This document shows positions 1 to 10,594 of a stretch of 64,000 nt of DNA, in pieces. The notes beneath the pieces are model-generated. The model was not told the origin of the DNA, searched no databases, and saw nothing but the letters and a program-made list of their open reading frames with translations. The translations under genes were made by a program, and so were the position numbers. The DNA lies in the NCBI GenBank assembly GCA_907163345.1, contig CAJQUN010000398.1:62001-126000 (forward strand), in the 5' to 3' direction. The stretch is from Haberlea rhodopensis (Eukaryota; Streptophyta; Magnoliopsida; Lamiales; Gesneriaceae). Numbering within the stretch: position 1 is the first letter of the stretch; the number at the start of each line of letters is the position of its first letter.

Positions 1-2667
1 AAATATACATTATACTACATATGGTATCATTAATATGCACTTTATCACATATGGTTTGTAAAATATAATACATTGTCCCATCATATGTCATACATGGATG
101 AAGTATTCTACATCTTTTTACAAATTATAGGGGACAAACTGTCTATTTTCAAATCATATAAAGATAAACTATCTAATTTAAAAGCCACATAATAATTAAA
201 TGCCTATTTTCAATCTTGTCTATTTGAAAAATATAAAGGGTTAACCAAGATGCTATTTCATTCGTCACCTGAATTTGGTTAAGCTAAGTTAGTGAAAGTT
301 ACGGGCTTGAGCCGGCGTTTATAAGACGCCGTTAAAGCCAGCTGGCGACCACAACATAGTCAGCGCTACCCTGTCAAAAAGCCAACGTGACCGTCATCCC
401 AACGCGCAAACCAAGTTGCGTATTCGTTGGGTCCACTTTGGAACTACACACGATGAGTATTTTTAGTTTAAAAAGTTTTCTTTTCAAATTTTTCTCAATT
501 TTAAATTTATAGTATATTACATTCTTATCAAAAATTGTAAGAAATAATTGACTAAATTTCTTGTTTCTTTAATATGACAATCTTTTTCATAAATAAATAT
601 ATGAGAAAAAGGCAAGATTAAATTTAAATAAGTTGTGATTAATATTAAATTTAGAGATAAATAACTAATCTGGTAATAAATTATGTGAGATTTGTTAGAT
701 AAATGAATATATTTAAGTAATCTACCATTATAAAATTTAGTTAAAGTCCATATTACGTGTTGAATTTCATATATAATAAGAGCAACTGTTGGGTTTAAAT
801 GTGAGGATCCATATGAGCACGCTGATCAAAACATAATCTTCGAATAGTATATTTACTAATAATTACAATGTTTGATAAATAACATTTGACCCTAAGCTAC
901 GTTGAATTGTTGTATTAGCTAAAAATTGTTGTTCATGAGTTTTGAAAGCAGAACATCGACATTAAAAAATGTTCTCTTCGGAGTCTCCTCTTACTAAAAA
1001 GTCCAACATCTGTAATGAGGTTCCCCGCCTCTATTTATAGGCTCGATCCTTGTGATTACTTGGCGGGAAAGCTATGATCTGATCTCCTTTGATAGTGGCG
1101 CTAATGTAGTGAATGTGTCCGAGAAATCCACACCCCACTAATGCACGTTTAGCTCCACCGGTTAATCTGTTGTTTACAACCGGGTCTTCCGCTAATCTTT
1201 GACCAAAATACCGAGCAGGGTTTGACAATCGTTCGGTTATAATATGTTCGGTGCATTGTTGTTCGGTTATAATATGCTCGGTGCATTGTTGTTCGGCTCT
1301 CGTAGGGGATTTCGTCCGAGAAGGCTAATATGTAATATGACATCAAGTATATTTACTAATAATTACAATATTTGATAAATAACATTTGATCCTACGCTAC
1401 GTTGAATTATTGTATTATATAAAAACTAAAACTTGTAGAGATATTAAACAATTTGTTATTTATTCTATTATACTTATCCACTTGTGTGTCGGTTTGTTCA
1501 TCTTTTTAGGAGACCTATCAAGTAAATATTTTTCATGCCGGTGAAGCTGTTTGTTCATGAGTTTTGAAAGCAGAACCTCGACACTAACAAGAGGCATGGT
1601 AAAAATAATATCTCAAACTTTTCTTACCTTTACGTCTCAAAAGGCCAATCTTCTTTGATAATGAGACGCCATTGACTCTTAGAACTTGACTCCGTAAGTT
1701 GATCGAGACTCTCGATCCCAGGACAGGGCAAGAGGAAGGATAATTGAGAATTTGAAAATATATGCATTTATTCTTAAATTTATTAATGTTTATGTTAATT
1801 TATTTATTTATTGATTTGATATAATTAAAATTATAGTAAAAATAAAAAATATTTTTTTATACTTAAAATCGTTTAAACTTTCTGAAGTCTATAAAGTTTA
1901 AAGTTTGATCGCGATGTCCCGCGTTTTAGAACCTTTAAAACATATGAATACTAGCGAATAAAGGGCATGGCACCAACTCCTTTTTTGTCTATGGGAAAGC
2001 AAAAGGTGGTGGCCACCCACTGCTATTTTCTTTAACGATTTTACGATCGAGTCAATAAATTCGCGACAAATGAAATTAACGATTATATATATTACTCGTG
2101 CCTATGCATGCACATTTTTTTTTTTTTGTAAAGTGGGATTGTAAGTGTAAATTCCTTTTTTATTGTTTTTTTTTTGTGATGTAATACTTTTTTTTGAAAA
2201 TTGGATTAAATAATGCTGTTTAAAAATTTTGAGTACTAAATAAATATGAAAATTGATGAGCAGTTAAATTGAAGAAGCTTTTAGATGGAATGCATGGACG
2301 CCATGTGTCGAGAGATCACAGATGTAAGATGCGTCTATAACCTACAAAGAGCTGACGTAGCAGCTCCGCTTTCTTATCCCTCTTTCGGATTTTGTGATTA
2401 CGTATATTTTATGGGGGCCCTCTTATTTGTAAATGGGGTCCATTCTCTGCAACTCTTAAATAAAAGTTACCCAGTAGAACCCATATTCTACAATAGTATT
2501 TTCTGACGTCTATTTATAATCAAATAATAAGTATATTAAAACTTTTCTTAAACGAATGTACATCAAAATATAGTAATGGTCTTTTTTGGGTCTAATATCT
2601 ATAATAATTACACTTCATATGGACCGAAATGGAAAATACACATATCCAGACAATTTTAACAATAAAT
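1..2667. other. AT-rich non-genic DNA
   Basis: I see no convincing gene here. The longest open frames are under 75 codons and resemble nothing I know. A more GC-rich patch at about 290-450 stands out from the AT-rich surroundings but has no coding or RNA signature I can name. Homopolymer tracts occur near 2110-2200. Old direct repeats lie at 846-1584 (separate entry). The right edge is the target site of the Tekay-type retrotransposon. Confidence 0.6.
846..1584. repeat. Nested, diverged direct repeats
   Basis: The stretch 846-925 recurs at 1346-1424 (offset exactly 500 at the start, several mismatches), and 929-962 recurs at 1551-1584 (offset 622). Between them, 1231-1294 holds two tandem copies of a roughly 30-bp unit containing GTTCGGTTATAATATG. 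The pattern could be a tiny LTR-type element (TRIM) or an old tandem duplication that was later interrupted. No PBS or polypurine tract was found, so the origin is left open. Confidence 0.5.
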
Positions 2668-2672
2668 GACAT

Positions 2673-4678
2673 TGTAAAGACCCGGATTTGAGGTCATCCA
2701 ACATGTGAGGTAATTGTTGCAAGTTAAACTAGTTGGGTAGTTAAAATTCTAAGTGTTATAGTTTAACTAGAACACTATTAATTTAGTTAATTTATTTAGT
2801 GTTTTAGTAGGGATAGAATCCATGATTAAAAGAGGTGGCAATTCTCTAAACTCTAGCAAAGAATTTCAATACATCAAGGATTCCTCATCCATCTCAAACT
2901 CATCCCTTAACCATCGAATCCCAGCAGCTTTGGATCGATCGGAAAGCTGATCTTCACCACCACAAATTCGACGCAGATTCATTCCTACAAAATCGAAGGC
3001 GTGCACTTCTTCTCCCATGTCTCGTTCGGAGAATCCCAAGCCATAACAACTCCTTCTCTACCTTATCATGTTGCACCCCAATAACCGAAAACTCTAAGCC
3101 ATGCAATCCTTCCAAAGACTCCTCCTTAGATGCAACTAGCAAGATCGAAACAGAAGCTGACTCCACCTCAGAATCTGCACAAATCTATCCCCTATAATTT
3201 CGAGTTGAATCCTACTCCAACACCTCAACTTGGCCTCCACTTTTGCCTATAAATAGGACAACCCTTGGATGAATTATTCACATCACAAGCCATCTCCTTC
3301 TCATCCTTTAAAATCGAGAACAAATCTCTCCCAAGCAGTAAGTTTCGGCGTCTCAATTCCAGAAAGAAAAGCATCATCTTCCTTCGAGTTTATTTAACCA
3401 TAATAACCGAAGGATCAAGCCAAAGGTGCTGCACAAAGTTTCCAGAAATCTCCAGTAGCTAAATCCCTTCGAAAATCACAACCAAAGCCGTGACTTGTTC
3501 CCAGAAGCTGTTCAAACGTTGCTTAGCATTCTGTTGACAATCCCTTCGATTTTCAGCAATCTAAACCAAGTGAGATCAAGCTGTGGCTTGTAGTCTGTGT
3601 TTCCCGAAACCTTTAAGCATTATTATCCGAAGCTCTTCCCTCAAACTAAGCAAGTTCCTGTCCAAATTTCGAACCAAAAGCTGATTAAAGTTCTGTCTCG
3701 AATTTGATTGGTTTTGAAGAATCTGGATCGAGAGCCCCCTGATTTGGTTCAAGCTTTTGGCAGCCTACTCATGTTGTTCGAAAGCCAAGGAAGATAAGAA
3801 ACCATTCACTTCTTACCTTTGATCAATCAAGCACGATACCAAGCACTGTAAGTGGGCTTTTGTTATATATATTCGTTTCGTTTTCTAAAAATCATATAGT
3901 ATGTTTTAAATTCCCAATCGATATGTATTATGTTGAAATTATGAAAGTATTATTTTGTAAGCACGTTAAACTCGAAATCTAATTGGATTTGGATCCCCAT
4001 GACCCTGATGCGGTGGGATGTAACCGCTAAAAGAACCTTATACGGTGGTAATCCGTTGTTTCTGGATTATCCAGACCCTTTATTCGTGGGTTAGCCGATG
4101 TTATGACCTCATCTCTAGGAGGGTTAAGTCTAGAGACTGATATCAGTACCGAGAAGAGAGTAAAATGCTTTACTGTGCTTAAGTATATGAAAATTATGAA
4201 ACGATATGTTATGTCATGGCTCGTAAGGGCAACCAAGTATGTTAAGATACATTCATATCGGTTTATGCAAGTTTTATGATCCAAGTTTATGAAAATTATG
4301 TATATGTATGATATCGATTGTCCCCCACTTGCTGAGTGTTTTCCAAAGCACTCAACCCCTTACTCTACATCCCCAGATAAAGCCGAAGAAGAATTAGAGC
4401 AAGAAGAAGAGCACCAATTTTGGGGTTGGTGAAATCAAGTCCGCTGCGTAGATCAAGATCTTTTAGGTTTTTAAAGTTTCCAGTTTTAAGACAATTTTAA
4501 TTATTCAGTTGTTAAGTTTTTAATTCCGTATTTCTTTATTCATTGTAAAGACAATGATTTTTATTTTTATGGAAAAAGACTGGCTTTTCATTTGTTATGA
4601 TATTACGAGGCTTATTGGTTTCCTAGTTGTAATGGAAATCAATGCCGGTGTTATTGACCCCGGTCTCGGGGCGTGACA
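2673..4678 (+). repeat. 5' LTR of the Tekay-type element
   Basis: This 2006-bp LTR pairs with 10590-12593. It begins TGTAAAGACC and ends GCGTGACA, satisfying the TG...CA rule. A TATA box (TATAAATAGG) lies at 3248-3257. Short open frames inside, for example at 3265-3462 on plus and 4027-4284 on minus, recur in the other LTR and are not genes. Confidence 0.95.
3248..3257 (+). promoter_or_regulatory. LTR TATA box
   Basis: TATAAATAGG sits mid-LTR, as expected at the U3/R border of a plant LTR promoter. The same motif is at 11164-11173 in the 3' LTR. Confidence 0.65.
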
Positions 4679-4684
4679 TTTTAG

Positions 4685-4696
4685 TGGTATCAGAGC
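4685..4696 (+). other. Primer-binding site (initiator tRNA-Met type)
   Basis: TGGTATCAGAGC lies six bases after the 5' LTR end. This is the standard plant retrotransposon PBS complementary to the 3' end of initiator tRNA-Met. Confidence 0.9.
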
Positions 4697-5448
4697 TAGC
4701 CAGGTTCCATAATCCCGCTGGGAAAAGTATTCTAGTTAAGGAAATAACTAGAAGAAAATTCCGGTTGAAATAGACCAGCTGGAGAAATAAATACAGTTGG
4801 GTGAAAATTATCGTTTCATGATAATTACGATAATCAGAAGTCCAATCTGATTAATCACATGAATACGCAAATTTTTGAAATTTTAAAATTTTCAGTTTCT
4901 GTTTTTAAAATTTTATTTTCGAAAAATTGATTTTTAAGAATTATTTTCGGATTTTTTTCAATTTTCGTACAGTAAACCCTAAGCTCCAAGTCGTCGCCGC
5001 CGCCTGCCGCCATGATAGCCGTCGACGAGTATACCATTCGAACCGTCTCTTCCAGTCGACCCTACTGTCCAAGTTTCAGATCGATCGGATTCCGTTTGCC
5101 CGATCAATTTCTCGTTCGAAGCTCAAGAACCCTAATTCCCAATTTCTGTTCGATTCTCGATTTCTCGAGCATCGCACGATCGTTTTTGAAATTAAAAATT
5201 TTCGTGAGATCTTCCAAGCAATTCGATCGATAGCCCTCTGTCAATTTCAGATTTCAAGCTTCGATTAGGGATTAATTCGAAACCCCTATTATTCGAATTA
5301 AGAACCCTAATTTTCGAATTTTAAAAAAAAAAAAAAAATTCAGATTGCAAAAATCGAAGATTTATGCTCTTATTTTGATCCTTGTTTTAAAATAATTTTT
5401 GTCAAGTATTTCATTTGATTAAATTAGTTCCGTAATTGGGTTTAGGTG

Positions 5449-5934
5449 ATGACAACCCGAGCTCAGACAGTCCAAATCCTTAGCCTGGAACAAGAAGTTG
5501 AAAAGCTCAAGGAAGCTAATTCGGAATTACTTGAGGTAGTAGACCACCTGCAGGGCGATGTTCATAGACTCGACTACTATCACCATCAAGCCGACGAGCA
5601 GAGTAAGGAAGCTAGCAAAGAAGTTGCTCGACTAGATGAACTCCATCGGACTGCTGCCGAGAAATGCGTAGTACAAAGGCAACAGCTGGAACAAATGGCG
5701 GAGCGAGTTCTCTCACTTCAAGCTTCGAACCATCGCTTGGCAATAAGAAGCAATGGATACTGGAATATCATCACTCACATCCAGAACGTCAATAGTGATC
5801 TACGGGAAGCCAATGATCACATGCGAGACATCCTGGACGTGGTAGATTCAGACTCGGATGAAGATCCAAATGAAGAACCAATAGAGGAAGATATCGTAGA
5901 GGAGTTAGGAAGTGGAGATGTTATAGATCCATAG
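5449..5934 (+). CDS. Extra ORF upstream of gag: coiled-coil protein with acidic tail
   Basis: An intact 161-codon frame from the ATG at 5449 (the in-frame GTG at 5446 is not needed) to TAG at 5932. The protein begins MTTRAQTVQILSLEQEVEKL and is rich in heptad-like Leu/Glu/Lys/Gln spacing through about residue 140, which predicts a long coiled coil. It ends in an acidic tail (DSDSDEDPNEEPIEEDIVEE). It has no gag, protease or polymerase motif. It lies between the PBS leader and gag, 199 bp before the gag ATG. The ATG follows TTTAG|G, which resembles a splice acceptor. Most Tekay-type elements I know have a single gag-pol frame, so this ORF is an accessory. It stays open while gag-pol is broken. 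The function is unknown; multimerisation or RNA/particle assembly would be guesses. Confidence 0.7.
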   Translation: MTTRAQTVQILSLEQEVEKLKEANSELLEVVDHLQGDVHRLDYYHHQADEQSKEASKEVARLDELHRTAAEKCVVQRQQLEQMAERVLSLQASNHRLAIRSNGYWNIITHIQNVNSDLREANDHMRDILDVVDSDSDEDPNEEPIEEDIVEELGSGDVIDP

Positions 5935-6133
5935 TTTCCTAGAAAGCTTTGTTTAGGAGTTTTTTTGTTTTTAAGAATTATTTTGATGTTCAGCATTTTT
6001 CCTTTCCAGTAGTTGTGATAAACATTTTCCCGGTGTTTAATAAAATTATCATTTTGTTTATCACGTCTTCTTTATCTTCCCGCTATCGTTTTATTTCCGC
6101 GCAAAGATTTTAGATCTATATGTATTGTAGGAA

Positions 6134-7118
6134 ATGGCCGGACATCCAACCCGCAACAACCGTAATCCAAACTATGCTGCCCCTCATAACAATGATGAGG
6201 AAAGAACTACTGATAATCAACGACCCCCTAGAGTGGGATTAAGGCGCGAGGATTTGATGGCTATAGCCACAATTGTTGCTACAACACTACAGGGCATGAC
6301 TAACCCTGCTGCTAACCAGCCACAACCACAGCCAACGCCACAACCGCAGGGAGTGAAGTATCACTATGAATCGTTGCGGAAGAACAGAGTTCCAACCTTT
6401 GATGGCAACTCAGACTCGGAGATGGCCCAAAACTGGCTTAAGCAAGTGGAAAACCACCACAGACTACTTGAAGTGCCTGAAAACATTAAGGTGGAAGTCA
6501 CAACATCGTTTCACGTTGATCAAGCTGGAAAGTGGTGGGAAAAACGTGTCGCCGTTAATGCAAGAAACAGGACCAGTTACATGGCAAAGGTTCCGGAGCA
6601 CATTTCTGAAGCAGTACTTTCCAACTGCGGTCCAGAACCAGAAGCTGCGAGAGTTTGAAAACCTGACACAGACTACAGATATGACAGTGGTGGACTATAC
6701 CGCAAGGTTTAATTCGCTGGGAACGTATGCACCGAGTATCATGGCAGACGAGTCCCTTAAGCTACATCGCTTCAGGATTGGACTGAATAGTCGAATCCAA
6801 TCCGCCCTGGCAATTTTCGAGACAACCAATTTCGGAGATTTAATGGGAGCCGCCATCAGGGCTGAAGCAGATATCAAGCGTCGCGAGGAAGAGTTTAAGC
6901 GCAAGCGACCCTCCACCAGTCAGCATACCTCTAGTAGTCAAAACTTCAAGAGGCCTAGTCCGTCCAGCAACCAGCAAAGGGGACCCACAGTAGGCCCAAC
7001 TCAACAGAGGTACCCTAAGTGTTCGAACTGTGGATTCAACCATCTAGGAGAATGTGTGCATGTTTCCGATGTGGGAAGACAGGCCACCGAATTGCTGAGT
7101 GTCCCGAACCTGATATGA
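6134..7118 (+). pseudogene. gag (capsid and first zinc knuckle), frameshifted
   Basis: The gag frame starts at the ATG at 6134 (MAGHPTRNNRNPNYA) and runs in one frame to about 6540. A single-base shift near 6535-6548 (a GGGAAAAA run) moves the reading into the frame ending at 7118. The second segment has the retrotransposon gag core (TWQRFRSTFLKQYFP, then FENLTQTTDMTVVDYTARFN) and a Lys/Ser-rich linker before CSNCG...C. A second shift near 7050-7060 returns to the original frame for the CCHC knuckle CFRCGKTGHRIAEC. Both shifts are visible as abrupt moves of recognisable family sequence between frames. In an intact element gag would assemble the particle and bind genomic RNA. Confidence 0.9.
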
Positions 7119-8455
7119 GGGGGACGACTGTAAGGAATAACGGCCCTCCTAGTAAACCAAAGGAGACTAATCCGAATGCCCGTGTATTCGCCATATCACA
7201 TAGGGAGGCCGAGGACGCAAACGACGTTGTGGCAGGTACCATTTATTTAAACAAATTACCTGCGTATACATTGTTTGATTGTGGTGCCACGCACTCGTTT
7301 ATATGTAAGAGGTTTGCTAAGAAACTAGCCCTTAAGCCAGAACTGCTTAGTGAACCATATAACGTAGCAACACCAGCCAATAAGACCCTTATAGCACATA
7401 GCATTCACCGAAATTGTAATCTTAGTATTAATGAAATCAAGTTTAATGCTGAGCTAATTCAACTCAAAATGGTGGATTTTGATGTTATATTGGGAATGGA
7501 TTGGTTATCCAAACATCATGGAGTAGTAGACTGCCGTAACAAGAATATTAAACTACGGACTCCAGACGAGAAAGAGATCGTATACCACGGCAAAACTAAG
7601 GAACGAAAATTCCTTCTGTCAGCAGCCCAAACCTGGAAAGCCGTAAAGAACGGTGAAGAAGTTTACCTAGCTACAATAAGCGAAGTAAAAGAGGAAGATG
7701 GACCCAGGATAGAAGACATAGCCGTTGTACAAGAATTTCCGGATGTCTTTCCTGAAGAGCTGCCCGGTTCTGTTCCAAACCGAGAATTGGAATTTGATAT
7801 TAATTTGGTGCCAGGCACTACACCAATTTCTAAGGCACCATACCGAATGGCTCCAGCTGAACTGAAGGAACTTAAGGAACAACTGCAGGAGTTATTGGAC
7901 AAGAAACAAATCAGACCAAGTGTATCCCCATGGGGAGCTCCAGTGTTGTTTGTAAAGAAGAAAGACGGGAGCATGAGATTGTGCATCGACTACAGAGACC
8001 TGAATAAGATCACAATCAAGAACAAGTACCCTCTTCCAAGGATAGATGACCTGTTCGATCAACTCAAAGGCGCTAAAGTGTTTTCCAAGCTCGATTTAAG
8101 GACAGGTTATCACCAACTAAAGATTAAAGCAGAAGACGTGCCGAAAACCGCATTTAGAACACGGTATGGGCATTACGAGTTCACGGTGATGCCATTTGGC
8201 TTAACAAACGCGCCAGCCGTATTCATGGATTTAATGAATCGTGTATTCAAGCCATTCCTGGATGACTTTGTAGTAGTGTTCATCGACGACATACTCATTT
8301 ACTCGTCGAGCAATGAGGAACACGAACAACGTCTTCGCCTCACTCTACAGACATTGAGAGAGAAGGAGCTCTACGCCAAATTTAATAAATGTGAATTTTG
8401 GCTAGAAAGCATCTTTCTTAGGACACATCATATCAAAAGAAGGCGTGTCAGTTGA
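7019..8455 (+). pseudogene. pol segment: zinc knuckle, protease, most of reverse transcriptase
   Basis: This 478-codon open segment begins inside the gag/pol overlap region (its first codon is GTG, not a real start). It shows a CCHC knuckle (CFRCGKTGHRIAEC), the retropepsin motif LFDCGATHSFI (Cys where Ser or Thr is usual after the catalytic Asp), then the Ty3/gypsy reverse transcriptase: KKKDGSMRLCIDYRDLN, KLDLRTGYHQ, MPFGLTNAP and the catalytic VFIDDILIYS box. After KFNKCEFW the recognisable sequence jumps frame near 8408-8416 and continues in the next entry. The real protein would be part of one gag-pol polyprotein; the end at 8455 is an artefact of the shift. Confidence 0.93.
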
Positions 8456-9194
8456 TCCTAAAAAGGTAGAGGCAGTTTTGGATTGGCATAGGCCAACGAC
8501 AGTGACCGAAATCCGAAGCTTCTTGGGACTAGCTGGCTACTACCGGAAGTTTGTCGAAGGATTTTCGTCAATAGCAGTACCTCTTACCAGGCTCACACAA
8601 AAGAACGCAAAGTTCATATGGAGTGAAGAATGTGAGAAGAGCTTTGAGACTTTAAAGGAAAAGCTCTCATCTGCACCTGTACTGGTATTACCAACTGAAG
8701 ACATGAGTTTCACTATTTATAGTGATGCATCTAAAGAAGGACTAGGATGTGTACTCATGCATGAAGGAAGAGTGATTGCTTATGCATCAAGACAGCTCAA
8801 GCCCCATGAGCAAAACTACCCTACGCATGACCTCGAGTTAGCCGCAGTAGTGTTCGCCTTGAAGATTTGGAGACACAATCTGTATGGCGCCAAGTGTGAA
8901 GTGTTCACAGACCATCAAAGCCTCAAGTACTTGTTCACTCAAAAGGAACTCAACATGAGGCAGAGACGATTGATCGAACTTCTAAAAGACTACGATCTCA
9001 CTATTAGCTACCACCCCGGCAAGGCAAACAAAGTAGCAGATGCTTTGAGCCGGAAAGGCAAAGGAAAAATAATCTTAGCTACGGTCTCAGCTCAACCTTG
9101 TCTTCGAGAGACCATCAAACTAAGCCAAGATCAAGATCCGAGCCTAACCAAGCTAAAAGAACAAGTCAGGGAGAAGAAAATTACTGACTTTTAG
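8445..9194 (+). pseudogene. pol segment: end of RT and RNase H
   Basis: This continues pol after the shift near 8410 in a new frame. It holds the RT thumb region (FLGLAGYYRKFVEGFS), then RNase H with YSDASKEGLGCVLMHEGR, the ELAAVVFALKIWRHNLYG helix and FTDHQSLKYLF, ending with HPGKANKVADALSRK. The stop at 9192-9194 is produced by another shift: the next frame continues with YNGILWMKGRLC from about 9200. Role in an intact element: removal of RNA from the RNA/DNA hybrid. Confidence 0.92.
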
Positions 9195-9217
9195 ATCGAT
9201 ACAATGGAATCCTGTGG

Positions 9218-10594
9218 ATGAAAGGACGATTGTGCGTGCCAGATGTGAACAACAAAAGACAAGAAGTAATGTCTGAAGCGCACAAATCAAAGTTTTCAGT
9301 CCACCCTGGGAGTACAAAGATGTACATGGATCTGAAGGAAAGTTTTTGGTGGAACGCAATGAAAAAGGACGTAGCTGAATTCGTCGCCCGATGCTTGGTA
9401 TGTCAACAAGTTAAAGCTGAGCATCAAAGACCCGGAGGACTTCTTCAACCTCTGGAAATCCCTGAATGGAAATGGGATCACATCTCCATGGATTTCGTCG
9501 TAGGTCTACAAAAATCAAAACAGAGCCATGACGGAATATGGGTAATTGTTGATAGACTAACCAAGTCAGCACACTTTCTACCGGTCCGTATGAACTACAA
9601 CTTGGATAAATTGGCAACTCTATACATGGACAATATAGTGAGATTGCATGGTGTCCCAGTGAGCATACTATCGGACCGAGATCCCAGATTCGTGTCGCGT
9701 TTCTGGAAAAGCTTTCAGCAAGCTATGGGAAGTAAGGTAACTCTTAGCACGGCCTATCACCCGCAAACCGATGGCCAGACAGAGAGGACCATCCAAACCC
9801 TCGAAGATATGCTAAGAGATTGTGTATTGGATTTTAATGCAAATTGGAGCGAACTATTACCTCTAGTCGAGTTTGCTTACAATAACAGCTATCATAGTAG
9901 CATTGGGATGGCGCCTTACGAAGCACTCTATGGGCGCAAATGTCGATCACCCTTATACTGGGATGAAGTAGGAGAAAGAGCTATCACAGGACCGGAGTTA
10001 GTACAAGCTACTACTGACAAGATAGCCATCATCAGAGATAGGCTCAAGACAGCCCAGGACCGACAGAAAAGTTGGGCTGATTTGAAAAGGAGACCAGTGG
10101 ATATCGAGATTGGTGAAAAGGTCTACGTAAAGATTTCACCAATGAAAGGAGTGATTAGATTTGACAAAAAGGGAAAGTTGAACCCAAGATATGTGGGACC
10201 ATTTGAAGTTCTAGAAAAAGTGGGAACGCTAGCATATAAAATAGCACTACCGCCAAATCTGTCGAGAATTCACAATGTCTTCCACGTATCACAACTAAGG
10301 AAATACATTGCTGACCCAAGCCATGTACTGGAAGCAGAACCCCTAGTAACTCAAGGGAATTTGGACGAAACATTGAAATACGAAGAAATCCCAATCCGTA
10401 TTCTGGATACCAAGGACCAAGTTCTGAGAAGAAGGACCATTCCTTACGTCAAGGTCCAATGGTCAAACCATACGGAAGGAGAAGCTACTTGGGAAATGGA
10501 AGAATCAATGCGGGAGAAATATCCCTATCTTTTCCTAAATCAAGTTGACTCGAGTTTCGAGGACGAAACTTCCAATAAGGAGGAAGGGATGTAA
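9218..10594 (+). pseudogene. pol segment: integrase with chromodomain
   Basis: A 458-codon open segment, back in the gag frame. It has the HHCC zinc-binding region (EAHKSKFSVHPGSTKMY ... CLVCQQVKAEH), the DDE core (MDFVVGL, SDRDPRFVSRFW, HPQTDGQTERTIQ), the C-terminal GPFEVLEKVGTLAYKIALP region and VFHVSQLRKY. A chromodomain follows at the end (ILDTKDQVLRRRTIPYVKVQW with W...ATWEME). The chromodomain defines chromoviruses and is thought to guide integration to marked chromatin. The TAA/TGTAAAG stop overlaps the 3' LTR start. This segment alone looks undamaged, but it has no start of its own. Confidence 0.93.
10576..10589 (+). other. Polypurine tract
   Basis: TAAGGAGGAAGGGA ends directly at the 3' LTR start (TGTAAAGACC at 10590), the position required for plus-strand priming. 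Confidence 0.85.

Noticed and set aside
290..450. GC-richer patch as a tRNA or other RNA gene
   Set aside because: No cloverleaf, A/B boxes or known RNA motif could be found.
4027..4284. 85-codon minus-strand frame, repeated at 11943-12200
   Set aside because: It lies inside both LTRs of the Tekay-type element and has no protein resemblance.
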